DNA of 64,000 nucleotides from Deltaproteobacteria bacterium (lineage in GTDB: Bacteria > Myxococcota_A > UBA9160 > UBA4427), in the NCBI GenBank assembly GCA_002719955.1, contig PBFW01000072.1:62001-126000 (forward strand), given 5' to 3'. Each line of letters begins with the position of its first letter. Position 1 is the stretch's first letter. Below the pieces are notes generated by a model. That model searched no databases and had not been told where the DNA came from. It saw only the letters and a list, made by a program, of their open reading frames with translations. The position numbers and the translations under genes are program-made. Shown piece by piece: positions 25,952 to 35,092 of the stretch.

Positions 25952-26395
25952 TCAGGGATCATCGCCGCTCCGCTCGACCAGAAAACTCGATTTCATCGTC
26001 AGGACATCATCCCCGCTCGAATTGCGAATGCAGGTCAGGCTCGTGACGATTCCGAACCCGGGCCGTGAGATCGACGTGCGCTTGTCCAGATAGGTCTCGT
26101 ACATCGCCAGCTCTTCATCGGGAAGAACCGGTGCCGGGAATGCCATCTGCATGCCCAACATCGCAGCGGTCTTCAGCCTGTGTGGACTCCTCGAATGGAT
26201 CAGCGAGGAGATCGCATATGTATGACACGATGAAGCACACAACGCGCCGATCGCCGACTGCCGCCCAGCCTCCTCGTCCAGATGAAAGGGCTGTGGGTCC
26301 CATTGCCGTGCGAAGGTGATGATCTCCTCCTTCGACGGAGTGTGGCGCCCAATTTCGAATTCGACCCCGAGTACGATGTCTTCGTAGCAATTCAT
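25952..26395 (-). CDS. MaoC-like hot-dog hydratase
   Basis: A 147-residue hot-dog protein. The hydratase-2 motif is recognisable as FARQWDPQPFHLDEEAG (about residues 29-45), with Asp and His at the catalytic positions. It ends with SRPGFGIVTS and LTMKSSFLVER, common in single-domain MaoC proteins. These add water to trans-2-enoyl-CoA (R-specific) or act as thioesterase-like relatives. An alternative start 24 bases upstream is possible. It converges with the broken TetR gene. Confidence 0.8.
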   Translation of the reverse strand: MNCYEDIVLGVEFEIGRHTPSKEEIITFARQWDPQPFHLDEEAGRQSAIGALCASSCHTYAISSLIHSRSPHRLKTAAMLGMQMAFPAPVLPDEELAMYETYLDKRTSISRPGFGIVTSLTCIRNSSGDDVLTMKSSFLVERSGDDP

Positions 26396-26476
26396 ACCCG
26401 CCCGAATAGCGCGTATCATGCCAACTGACCATGAGCGCCCCCACACCCGACCGGTGCGGCGGCCGGAAGGTTCGTC

Positions 26477-27688
26477 TCAATCCGACCGGAGGGCGGCGAT
26501 CGGTTCGAGTTCCGCGGCGCGGCGGGCGGGGCCGACTCCGGACAGAAGACCCGCGAATGCGCTGACCACGATCGCGGCCACGACATATTCGATCGGCGCC
26601 CCAGCCGGAAATTGTGGCAGGACGAGCTTCAGAACGAGTGTCGCGAAGAGTCCCAGGAAGAGACCGGAAATCCCTCCCATCATCGTCAGCAGAATCGCTT
26701 CGGCCAGAAAAATCGTCTGCACCTGCTCACCCGTCGCTCCGAGCGCCCGCATCAACCCGACCTCCGAGACCCGCTCCCCGACCGAGATCCACATCATCGT
26801 GAAGATCCCGATCGAACCGACCAACAGCGAGATCGCTGCGATCACGGCAACGCCGAGGGTGATCACATCCATCACGCGACCGAAGACCTTCAACATCTCA
26901 GACTGCGAAACGATCGTAAAGTCTTCGTCGCCGCGATGGCGATCGATCAGCACGGCGCGCACGGCCTCGATCGCTGCATCGGTCAGCCCCTCATGCGCGA
27001 AGACGATGTCGATTTCCTGCAATTCTTCGAGATTGAACAGACGCATGGCGGTCGCGACCGGGATATAGGCGGCATCATCGATATCCATCCCGAGGACCTG
27101 CCCCTTGGGCTCCATCACGCCGATCACCCGCAAACGCGCCCCGGCAATTCTCACGAAGCGTCCAAGCGCGTTGCCCTCGCCGAAGAGTTCGCGCTTGAGC
27201 GTCGGGCCTAGAACCGTCACGGAACTGCCGCGTCGAGGATCACCCGCCGGGAGAAAATCCCCCTGCCCAATATCGAATTTCATGACGACCGGGAACTCCG
27301 CGGTGACACCGTTCACGAAGACGCTTCGACCACGTCCGCCTCCTTCGACGCGTGCCTGCCCGACGGCGACCGGAACGACCGCGTCAAGAATCGGAATCCC
27401 ACGAAGCGCCTCCGCATCGTCGATCGTGAGTTTCTGCGTCGTCCCCCCGAACGCACCAGGAATTCCGTGCGTCTCTGTCTTGCCCGGATTGACGGCGAGA
27501 ACATTTGTCCCGAATTGTGAAAATTCGGTCACCATATATCGCCGCGCTCCCTCCCCGAGCGAAGTCAGCATGATGACGGCGGCGACGCCGATCGCGATCC
27601 CGAGCATCGACAGGATCGAACGTAGGGGATGCCCGACCATCGCCCCGGAGGAAAGACGCATCAGGTCGACGATTTCGATCTGAGCCAT
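26477..27688 (-). CDS. MacB-like ABC transporter permease (second permease)
   Basis: A 403-residue FtsX/MacB-type permease: one N-terminal helix (LSMLGIAIGVAAVIML), a large periplasmic MacB_PCD domain, then three C-terminal helices (ITLGVAVIAAISLLVGSIGI and two more), ending with ARRAAELEPIAALRSD. No ATPase domain is fused, unlike E. coli MacB. Start 27688 has GGAGG upstream. It is the last gene of an operon of adaptor, ATPase and two paralogous permeases, so the transporter is probably a heterodimer. Confidence 0.88.
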   Translation of the reverse strand: MAQIEIVDLMRLSSGAMVGHPLRSILSMLGIAIGVAAVIMLTSLGEGARRYMVTEFSQFGTNVLAVNPGKTETHGIPGAFGGTTQKLTIDDAEALRGIPILDAVVPVAVGQARVEGGGRGRSVFVNGVTAEFPVVMKFDIGQGDFLPAGDPRRGSSVTVLGPTLKRELFGEGNALGRFVRIAGARLRVIGVMEPKGQVLGMDIDDAAYIPVATAMRLFNLEELQEIDIVFAHEGLTDAAIEAVRAVLIDRHRGDEDFTIVSQSEMLKVFGRVMDVITLGVAVIAAISLLVGSIGIFTMMWISVGERVSEVGLMRALGATGEQVQTIFLAEAILLTMMGGISGLFLGLFATLVLKLVLPQFPAGAPIEYVVAAIVVSAFAGLLSGVGPARRAAELEPIAALRSD

Positions 27689-27702
27689 CGATCGACCTCC
27701 GC

Positions 27703-28908
27703 CTAATGCCCCTGGAGTGCCGCGACCGGGTCGAGCCGCGAAGCGCGCCATGCGGGAAGGACACCGAAGACGATGCCCGTTCCCAAAGAGAGTGCCATGA
27801 CAGCGATGACCGCCCAGAGCGGGGTGACCGCATTCACGGCCGGATAGAGCGCGTTCCCGAGCAGTACGAGCAGCGTCCCCGTCGCCAAGCCGAAGAGCCC
27901 ACCCACAAACGAGAGCATCGCTGCCTCGAGCAGGAAGATCGCCAGAATCTGGCGTCCGGTCGCCCCGACAGCCTTGAGAAGACCGACCTCATCAGTCCGC
28001 TCGCTCACCGAGACGAGCATCACGTTCATGATCCCGATCCCCGCGACCGCCAGACTGACGGACGCGATCCCCGCCACCACCATCGTCAGGATTCCGAGAA
28101 TCGAAGCGAGCGAAGACATCACCGCATCCTGACTGATACAGGTAAAATCCTCTTCGTCGTGCCGCTCGATCAGGATCTTCTTGACCTCTGCGATGGTGAT
28201 TTTCGGATCAGACCTCGGCAGCAGTTCGAGCATGATTCGGCTAACCGAACTCTTGTTCGCCATTCGCATGCCCGAGGCGGTCGGGATGAAGACGCTCTCG
28301 TCGACCTGCATCCCCAGCTGGGTTCCCCGCTCCCGAAGCACGCCGATCACGCGCATCCGCCAACCACCGATCCGAACGGTCGCTCCGACCGGATTCGCAT
28401 TCTCGAAGAGTTCCTTTGCAACGAGATTTCCAAGTACGACGACCGAAGAGCCGCGGTCGAGTTCGCCCTCCGGAAGGAAAAGACCCGTCGCGATCTCGAG
28501 TTGTTGAAGGCGCGCAAACTCGGATGTCGCTCCGACGATCATCACCTGCCGATCTCTTTCGAGATGGCTGATCGTGTCGGTGCTGACCGAAATCGGGACA
28601 GCGGCGCGCACTGACTGGACTCGCCGTTCAAGGATGATCGCATCCCTGAGTGTGAGGTCATTAGGAATTCCGCCGATCCCATGCGGCATACCGCCCGTCG
28701 TTTCGTTCTTGCCCGGCGAAACGATCACGATCGACGTTCCGAGACTCGCGAACTGATCGGTCACGAAATGCAGAGCGCCCTCCCCGATCGCCGTAAGCGA
28801 AGTCACGGCGACCACACCGATCACGACCCCGAGAAGCGAGAGGGCGCTGCGCCGCCGATTCTGCAAGAGCGCATGCGAGGCGAAGCGCAATAGGTCGAGG
28901 AAGCTCAT
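27703..28908 (-). CDS. MacB-like ABC transporter permease (first permease)
   Basis: A 401-residue paralogue of the next gene with the same layout: N-terminal helix SLLGVVIGVVAVTSLTAIG, periplasmic MacB_PCD domain, three C-terminal helices (IASVSLAVAGIGIMNVMLVS and others) and the terminal WRASRLDPVAALQGH. Its start overlaps the stop of the ATPase gene by 4 bases, indicating coupled translation. It should form the membrane part of a mechanotransmission-type exporter together with the second permease. Confidence 0.9.
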   Translation of the reverse strand: MSFLDLLRFASHALLQNRRRSALSLLGVVIGVVAVTSLTAIGEGALHFVTDQFASLGTSIVIVSPGKNETTGGMPHGIGGIPNDLTLRDAIILERRVQSVRAAVPISVSTDTISHLERDRQVMIVGATSEFARLQQLEIATGLFLPEGELDRGSSVVVLGNLVAKELFENANPVGATVRIGGWRMRVIGVLRERGTQLGMQVDESVFIPTASGMRMANKSSVSRIMLELLPRSDPKITIAEVKKILIERHDEEDFTCISQDAVMSSLASILGILTMVVAGIASVSLAVAGIGIMNVMLVSVSERTDEVGLLKAVGATGRQILAIFLLEAAMLSFVGGLFGLATGTLLVLLGNALYPAVNAVTPLWAVIAVMALSLGTGIVFGVLPAWRASRLDPVAALQGH

Positions 28909-29642
28909 GGCTGCCTCCCGTCGGCTGGATTCTCGATCTTGAAGAGGCTCGCGAGATCGCTGACATCAGACCCCTTCACGCGTTTCACGATCTCGCCATC
29001 GTGCATGACGATCACTCGATCCGCACGGCGGGCCACGCTCGGGTCGTGGGTGACGACGACGAGGGTCCGGCCCTGCGCATGAAACCCCGCCAGGAGATCG
29101 AGAACCTGGGACCCCGATCCGCTATCGAGATTGCCCGTGGGTTCATCCGCGAGCAGGAGTCCAGGATCCATGACGGTTGCGCGAGAGATCGCGACCCGTT
29201 GTTTTTGTCCACCCGAGAGCTCGTTCGGCTTGTGTGCGATGCGATCGCTGAGGCCAACCGCTGCGAGCGCCGACTCCGCTCGCGCTCGACGCTCGGCGGG
29301 GGGGACCCCCGCGAAGATCATCGGTAATTCGACGTTCTGAACGGCGCTAAGCCGCGGGACCAGGTGAAAGGATTGAAAAATGAAGCCAATGCGACGAAGA
29401 CGAATCTCGGCCAGTGCGGCCTCGTCGAGTCCAGCGACGTCCGCGCCCGCCAGGAAATAGCGTCCGCGACTCGGGGAGTCGAGACAGCCGAATATATTCA
29501 ACAGCGTGCTCTTGCCCGAACCCGAGGGTCCCATGATCGCGACATACTCACCGTCGGCGATCTCTTCACTCACGTTGCGAAGCGCGTGGAGCGCGTGATC
29601 CCCCATCAGGTAGATGCGCCACAACTCCTCCACGCGGATCAC
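28905..29642 (-). CDS. ABC transporter ATP-binding protein (MacB/LolD class)
   Basis: A 245-residue cytoplasmic ATPase. Walker A GPSGSGKST (about 38-46), Q-loop FQSFHLV, signature LSGGQKQR, Walker B LLLADEPTGNLD and the switch His in VTHD are all intact. The class powers FtsX-type permeases for macrolide, lipoprotein or peptide export. It overlaps the adaptor gene by 4 bases upstream and the first permease by 4 bases downstream. Confidence 0.93.
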   Translation of the reverse strand: MIRVEELWRIYLMGDHALHALRNVSEEIADGEYVAIMGPSGSGKSTLLNIFGCLDSPSRGRYFLAGADVAGLDEAALAEIRLRRIGFIFQSFHLVPRLSAVQNVELPMIFAGVPPAERRARAESALAAVGLSDRIAHKPNELSGGQKQRVAISRATVMDPGLLLADEPTGNLDSGSGSQVLDLLAGFHAQGRTLVVVTHDPSVARRADRVIVMHDGEIVKRVKGSDVSDLASLFKIENPADGRQP

Positions 29643-30829
29643 GAATCGTTCCCCGGACCACCATCTCTCGCGACCGCCCTTGCACCCGCCTCGATCTCCA
29701 GCTTGTCCAGGGAGACGACGATTTTTTCGCCCTCCTCGAGCCCGGTGCGGACCTCGGCGAATTGCCAGTTGCGAAGTCCGATCTCGATCGACCGTTCCAC
29801 GAGTTCGCCCCCCACGAGGACCAGCACTCTCTGATTCTGGAGCAACGCCGAAGCGGGCACTCTCAATACGCGATCGACCGCTTCGAGGATCACCTCGGCA
29901 TCCGCCGAGGTTCCGGGCAGCAGCGACTCCGAGATCGCGGGATCATCGATCGCCACCTCGATTTCGAGCGTCCGGTTCTGCGCTTCCGCGTCGAGTACGT
30001 AAGGAGCGACGCGCAGGACACTCCCCATGAAGGTCTCACCGGGTCGTGAGTCGATCGTGAGCTTGACGGAAAGGCCTGCCCGAATCGCCCCCGAGTCCAC
30101 CTCGTCCATCGGCGCGCTCACGAAGATCGAAGTCGGGTCGATCAGATCGATCACGGGAGGTGATGTGAGGAGCGGAGGCGAGGGCGTCACCCACTCTCCG
30201 AGTTCGACATTGACCTCGGCGATGACGCCGCTAAAGGGAGCAACGATCACCGTCTTTCGGAGTTCAGCATCGGCGGCGAGCCTCTGGGCCTTAGCACGCG
30301 CGAACTCCGCGCGAGCGCCGTCACACTCGACCCGCGCCGAATCGAACCGGAATTGGAATTCGTCCAGCCGGTCCTCAGAGGCGATGTTGTTGGCGGCCAG
30401 GCGTTCGGTCCGGGCATGCTCGCGCTGAGCACGATCGCGTCGCAGACAGGCGTCCTCGAAGCCAGCGGCCGCGACCGCTACACCCTGAATGGCCAACTCC
30501 AATTGAGCGGCATGGCTGACCCTGGAGAGCTTGACGAGCGCCTCTCCCGCGACGACCCGCGCCCCCTCTCGGTGGGTGATCGCAATCACGCGTCCGCCGA
30601 TCTCCGAGGCGATCCGGGATCGGCGACGCGCTTCGACCGTCCCCGCCTTGGAATTCGTGACGGTCGACTCGACGAGTCCGCGAGCGACCGGCTCGACCTG
30701 GACTTCGATCGGATCCGGGGCGAAGACCGTGTACCGCAAAGCGACGCCGAGCACGACGAACGCAATCACAACCACGACCGGGATCGGGATGAAAAGGAAC
30801 TTTCGCGAACGGCCGGATTCCGTGGACAT
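29639..30829 (-). CDS. MacA/HlyD-type periplasmic adaptor subunit
   Basis: A 396-residue membrane-fusion protein with an N-terminal anchor (FLFIPIPVVVVIAFVVLGVAL in outline). It has a lipoyl half-motif (GGRVIAITHREGARVVAGEAL), a helical hairpin, the second lipoyl half (VIVAPFSGVIAEVNVELGEWV), a beta barrel and a membrane-proximal domain ending LVERSIEIGLRNW. Start 30829 has GAAGG 6 bases upstream; the longer open frame upstream is non-homologous. It heads the ABC exporter operon. An outer-membrane channel is not encoded here; the TolC-like gene of the copper operon might serve. Confidence 0.9.
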   Translation of the reverse strand: MSTESGRSRKFLFIPIPVVVVIAFVVLGVALRYTVFAPDPIEVQVEPVARGLVESTVTNSKAGTVEARRRSRIASEIGGRVIAITHREGARVVAGEALVKLSRVSHAAQLELAIQGVAVAAAGFEDACLRRDRAQREHARTERLAANNIASEDRLDEFQFRFDSARVECDGARAEFARAKAQRLAADAELRKTVIVAPFSGVIAEVNVELGEWVTPSPPLLTSPPVIDLIDPTSIFVSAPMDEVDSGAIRAGLSVKLTIDSRPGETFMGSVLRVAPYVLDAEAQNRTLEIEVAIDDPAISESLLPGTSADAEVILEAVDRVLRVPASALLQNQRVLVLVGGELVERSIEIGLRNWQFAEVRTGLEEGEKIVVSLDKLEIEAGARAVARDGGPGNDS

Positions 30830-30957
30830 CGAGTGCCTTCGTTGAGACTCCGGGCCCTCTGGAGCCGGGATCCCGACCCATCGGGAGGCGACTCTTCGGC
30901 TCCGGCGGGGCGAAGATCCCTCTGCGCGCGCGCAACCGATTCTATACCATTCGGCGG

Positions 30958-32922
30958 ATGCCGTCCCTACCCCTCGACCACGACATTTCATTTCGCGAAC
31001 GAGATCGAATACATGGGGATGCCCCACCCGCGTTCCGCAACTCGATCCCTCTCCTGTGCCTGATCGTAGGCGTCGCCTGCATGCTCGACGGAAGCGCGGC
31101 AGCGGCCGACAGGCCGGCGGGTGAACGCTGCGCCGACTACGACGCGGAACGCAACGTCTATTGGGGGGACCTGCACGTTCACACCTCTTATTCGATGGAT
31201 GCATATATCTTCGACACTCGGCTCGACCCCGAAGACGCTTATCGCTTCGCCCGGGGTGAGGCCCGCATGCTCCCACCGCTCGACGAGGAGGGTCGGGGCA
31301 CAATTCCCTTCCAAATCGGGCGCCCGCTCGATTTTGCCGCGGTGACCGATCACGCGGATGCCTTCGGCGGGGTTCGACTCTGTACGGATCCCGAGTCGGA
31401 CGCCTACTCGACCGAGCTCTGCAAGAATTACCGGCGCCCCTTCAATCCGGCGAGCGTCGGAGCGGGAACAAAGGATATCGTGGGCCGGGTGGCCAGCCTC
31501 AACTCCGCACCGCTGTGCGGAGCCGACGGCGCGCTCTGCCGCGCGGGTCTGATCGACACCTGGAAGGATCTCCAGAGGGCGGCCGCAAAATTCGATGACG
31601 ACGCCCCCAGCTGCCGCTTCACGACCTTCGTCGCCTATGAGCACACAGCGACCCCAAACCTCACCAAGGTCCATCGCAACGTGATCTTTCGAAACGACAA
31701 GGTCATCGAAAAGCCGATCACCTTCTCGGACCAGCCGAGCGGACTCGGCCTCTGGCAGGAACTCGACCGACAATGCCTTTCCGGCGTGGAGGGATGTGAT
31801 GTCCTCGCGATCCCACACAACCCGAACCTGAGCAATGGCCGTCTCTTCACGATCGAATATCCCGAGCATTCGACCCGCCAGGAACAGGCACGTCTGGCGA
31901 GCCTTCGCGCGCGGATGGAACCCGTCGTCGAGATCATGCAGATCAAGGGCGAGTCCGAGTGCCGCTCTGGAATGTGGAAGGTCCTCGGGGCCGATGAGGA
32001 TTGTGATTTCGAGAAATTTCGACAGCTCCACGAGGTCGAAGACTGCCAGGACGGAATGGGCTGGGGGGCGCTCGGAGGCAAGGGATGTCGCTCGCGACTC
32101 GACTTCGCACGTTATGCGCTAATCGAAGGCATGCGGGAAGCGGACCGGATCGGTGTGAATCCCTATGGCTTCGGCATGATTGCGGCAACCGATATCCACG
32201 CCGGCACCCCCGGCCCGACCGAGGAGTGGGAGACGCAGACCTTCGACGCGCGGGTCCCGGGCCCGGGCTACAACCTCGGCGGCCTCGCCGCGGTCTGGGC
32301 CGAGGAAAACAGCCGCGAATCGATCTTCCAAGCGCTCCGCCGTCGCGAGGTTTACGGAACCAGCGGGCCCCGCATGACCATCCGGCTCTTCGGCGGCTGG
32401 GATTATCCCAAAGATCTCTGCGACTCCGACGCACTCGTCTCGGAGGGATATGCCGGGGGCGTGCCGATGGGATCCGATCTTCCAATACGCACCAGGGGGG
32501 CGGAGGCGCCGGTCTTTGTCGTCTCCGCGATGCGCGATAGCGGAACCGCCAAACACCCCGGCAATCTTCTGCAGCGCGTCCAGATCGTGAAAGGCTGGGC
32601 GGATCCCGACGGCACCTTCCATCAACAAGTCGTCGATGTCGCCGGAAGCAAAGAAAACGGCGCCAGTGTCGACCCGAAGACCTGCGAGGTTTCGGGTCCG
32701 GGCGAAAATCAGCTCTGTTCGGTCTGGCGCGACCCGGACTTCGACGCGAACCAGCGCGCGGTCTACTACGCACGTGTCTTCGAGAACCCGAGCTGTCGCT
32801 TCTCGACGCGGATCTGCAACGCGGGCGCTCCCGGCCAGAAACCAGCTGGCTGCGGGAACCCGGATATTCCGCTCACGATTCAGGACCGCGCCTGGACCTC
32901 ACCGATCTGGTACACGCCCTAG
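30958..32922 (+). CDS. DUF3604 family exported protein
   Basis: A 654-residue protein. An N-terminal hydrophobic segment (SIPLLCLIVGVACMLDGSAAAA in outline, about residues 29-50) looks like a signal peptide, though with a long N-region; a later start is possible. The PHP-like metal motif YWGDLHVHTSYS and AVTDHAD follow. Many Cys (RCADY, CDVLAIPHNPN region, CSVWRDPDFD, CRFSTRICNAG) suggest disulfides in an extracytoplasmic protein. DUF3604 activity is unknown; the fold suggests a phosphoesterase or hydrolase. It is divergent from the ABC exporter operon with 128 bases between. Confidence 0.88.
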   Translation: MPSLPLDHDISFRERDRIHGDAPPAFRNSIPLLCLIVGVACMLDGSAAAADRPAGERCADYDAERNVYWGDLHVHTSYSMDAYIFDTRLDPEDAYRFARGEARMLPPLDEEGRGTIPFQIGRPLDFAAVTDHADAFGGVRLCTDPESDAYSTELCKNYRRPFNPASVGAGTKDIVGRVASLNSAPLCGADGALCRAGLIDTWKDLQRAAAKFDDDAPSCRFTTFVAYEHTATPNLTKVHRNVIFRNDKVIEKPITFSDQPSGLGLWQELDRQCLSGVEGCDVLAIPHNPNLSNGRLFTIEYPEHSTRQEQARLASLRARMEPVVEIMQIKGESECRSGMWKVLGADEDCDFEKFRQLHEVEDCQDGMGWGALGGKGCRSRLDFARYALIEGMREADRIGVNPYGFGMIAATDIHAGTPGPTEEWETQTFDARVPGPGYNLGGLAAVWAEENSRESIFQALRRREVYGTSGPRMTIRLFGGWDYPKDLCDSDALVSEGYAGGVPMGSDLPIRTRGAEAPVFVVSAMRDSGTAKHPGNLLQRVQIVKGWADPDGTFHQQVVDVAGSKENGASVDPKTCEVSGPGENQLCSVWRDPDFDANQRAVYYARVFENPSCRFSTRICNAGAPGQKPAGCGNPDIPLTIQDRAWTSPIWYTP

Positions 32923-32948
32923 ACCGAGAACAAGGAATTCCCGGCATC

Positions 32949-33311
32949 ATGAGCGAAGAATCAAAAGCGGTCGCCCGTGCCTACTACGACGCAATCAACT
33001 CGCGAGATCCCGACGCGGTCCTCGCGACGTATACGGATGACGCGCGAACCTGGGTGCTCGGGGATGGCCCCTATTCGGGATTTCACTCGATTTCACGCGA
33101 ATTCGTGGCCGGCTTCCTCGAGGCCTCCGAACTCCGTTTCACGATTCTGTCGATGATCTCCGAGGGGGACAAGGTCGCCCTCGAGGTCGAATCGCAGGGC
33201 ACCTTCGACGGAAAGCCCTACGCCAACCGCTACCACAACCTCGTCACCGTACGGGAGGGGAAGGTCGCAGAATTCAAAGAGTATTTCGACACGGCGAGAG
33301 CCCTCGGCTGA
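32949..33311 (+). CDS. SnoaL-like / NTF2-fold protein
   Basis: A 120-residue cone-shaped NTF2-like protein: start helices AVARAYYDAINSRDPDAVL, sheet strands KVALEVESQGTF and RYHNLVTVREGKVAEFKEY, and a short closing helix. The fold includes polyketide cyclases, ketosteroid isomerases and limonene-epoxide hydrolases as well as non-enzymatic members; nothing in the pocket picks one. It follows DUF3604 by 26 bases. Confidence 0.82.
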   Translation: MSEESKAVARAYYDAINSRDPDAVLATYTDDARTWVLGDGPYSGFHSISREFVAGFLEASELRFTILSMISEGDKVALEVESQGTFDGKPYANRYHNLVTVREGKVAEFKEYFDTARALG

Positions 33312-33352
33312 TCGGAGAGGCTCGAGCTGCATTCCCCGCGACACCCGCACGA

Positions 33353-34807
33353 TCACCCGCCAGCCGACTCGGAAACCCTTGCGTCGCGCAGCGCTCGTCG
33401 ACGCACCTTGCCGGCATCGTCCTTGAGCGGCTCCTCCACGAACTCGAAACTACGCGGAATCTTGTAGCGAACGAGCAGGTCCGCGAGAAAGGACCTGAGT
33501 TCGTCGGCCTCGACGGGTGCCACCGTCTGAACGATCGCGTGCACTCTCGCCCCGAGATCCTCGTCCGGCAGACCGATCACGGCACAGGAATGCACCTCCG
33601 GATGGGACTCGATCGCGCCCTCCACCTCGGCGGGATAGATATTGGCGCCGCCGCAGATGATCAGATCCGTTCGCCGGTCGACAAGAAAGAGATAACCGTC
33701 CTCGTCGAGCCTCCCCATATCCCCAAGCGTTTCCCATCCGTCCGGGGTCCGACGCGGCTCGGCACCCAGGTAATGATAAGTCGATCCAGGTCCGTCGGGC
33801 GGCATGAAATAGACGTCGCCGATTTCGCCCGGGCCGAGATCCTGGCCGGCTGAATCCAGCACGCGCAGCTTGCGGCCGTGCGTGACACGACCGACGGAGC
33901 CTGGCTTTTCGAGCCATTCCCGACCGGAGATGAGCGTACCGCCGATGCGTTCGCTGCCTCCGTAGAACTCCCACACGCGATCGGGGCCGATCCACTCGAT
34001 CCATTCGCGCTGGAGCCAATTCGGAAGCGTCGCGCTGCCCGAGATGACGCGGTGAATCGACGACAGATCGGCCGCCTTGCGTTCCTCCTCCGGAAGCTTC
34101 CAGATTCTCAGGAGCATCGTGGGCACGACGATCGCCAGTCGGAGTCGGTGCTTCGCGATCAGCGCCAGAGATTCCCGCGCGTCGAAGCGCGACATGGCAA
34201 CGACCTTCCCACCGAGAAGCAGAACGGTCAAACAATTGATCAGCGGTCCGGAGTGGTAGAGCGGCCCGGGGACGAGAATACTCGCATCCGAGCCGAGCCC
34301 ATGGTGGGGAATCTCGGGATCGACCTGCGCGGGGATATGATCAACGACCACCTTGGGGCGCCCCGTGCTGCCACCCGAACAGATCGCAATGCGATGTTTC
34401 GAGACCTTGTCGGGCAACCCACCGGAATCTTCGTCCGAGACGTCGAAGCCCTCTGCGAGACTGATTCGACCACCCCGCGGCTCGACGCCCAGGATCAGTT
34501 TCGGATCGACGAGTTCGATGATCGCCGACCTTTCGACTTCGGGAAGTCGAGCCGAGATCGGTTGCGGCGTCGCCCCGAGCTTCCAACAAGCGAACAAGGA
34601 CTCGACGAATTCGAGACTATTCGGCAGGGCAATCGTAACGAAATCGCCCTCACTCACGTCGAGCCTCGCGAACGCGCGCGCGCGGCGGTTGGAGCTGGCA
34701 TCGAGTTCCCCAAAGGTCGCCGACTGGCCTTCGAGAATGAAGGCAACCGCATCCGGATTCCGTTCTGCGTTGAGCGTGAGTGCGCGTCCGTACGAATAGA
34801 TCGGCAT
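33353..34807 (-). CDS. AMP-dependent acyl-CoA synthetase/ligase
   Basis: A 484-residue ANL enzyme, slightly short. The phosphate loop is ICSGGSTGRPKVVV (about residues 142-155), a little divergent from TSGTTGxPKG. EFYGGSE, the hinge LVDRRTDLIICGGANIYP and the C-terminal DDAGKVRRRAL with the catalytic Lys are present. It activates an unknown acid. It is divergent from an SDR gene that lacks the usual catalytic residues. Confidence 0.88.
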   Translation of the reverse strand: MPIYSYGRALTLNAERNPDAVAFILEGQSATFGELDASSNRRARAFARLDVSEGDFVTIALPNSLEFVESLFACWKLGATPQPISARLPEVERSAIIELVDPKLILGVEPRGGRISLAEGFDVSDEDSGGLPDKVSKHRIAICSGGSTGRPKVVVDHIPAQVDPEIPHHGLGSDASILVPGPLYHSGPLINCLTVLLLGGKVVAMSRFDARESLALIAKHRLRLAIVVPTMLLRIWKLPEEERKAADLSSIHRVISGSATLPNWLQREWIEWIGPDRVWEFYGGSERIGGTLISGREWLEKPGSVGRVTHGRKLRVLDSAGQDLGPGEIGDVYFMPPDGPGSTYHYLGAEPRRTPDGWETLGDMGRLDEDGYLFLVDRRTDLIICGGANIYPAEVEGAIESHPEVHSCAVIGLPDEDLGARVHAIVQTVAPVEADELRSFLADLLVRYKIPRSFEFVEEPLKDDAGKVRRRALRDARVSESAGG

Positions 34808-35092
34808 GCCATCTCCGAAGGTCTTCCGTGGAATCCCTCTGACTCGAGCGACCCGACCACACCGCTGGAGCCAGAAGATCCTTCTGGACCTCCCCGTTCT
34901 TCCGAGCGAGTCGAAGGGCCGCAGAGTCTATCACGTTGCTTCTGCCCTACTGGGGACCTCCCACCACCGACCTTGCCCTCATCGAGTCAGGCTGCGATGG
35001 TCAACCCAAACTCAACCGAGCGGCAGCGCACGGTGCTCCCTTCAGCCCCTCGATGGACCGCGGCTGCGACCCCGCCCAGGAGAACCCACCCC

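Noticed and set aside
33878..35092. Plus-strand open frame running antisense through the AMP ligase into the SDR at 35093
   Set aside because: The first 400 residues are the antisense of the ligase; only the part from 35093 has SDR similarity and its own ribosome site.
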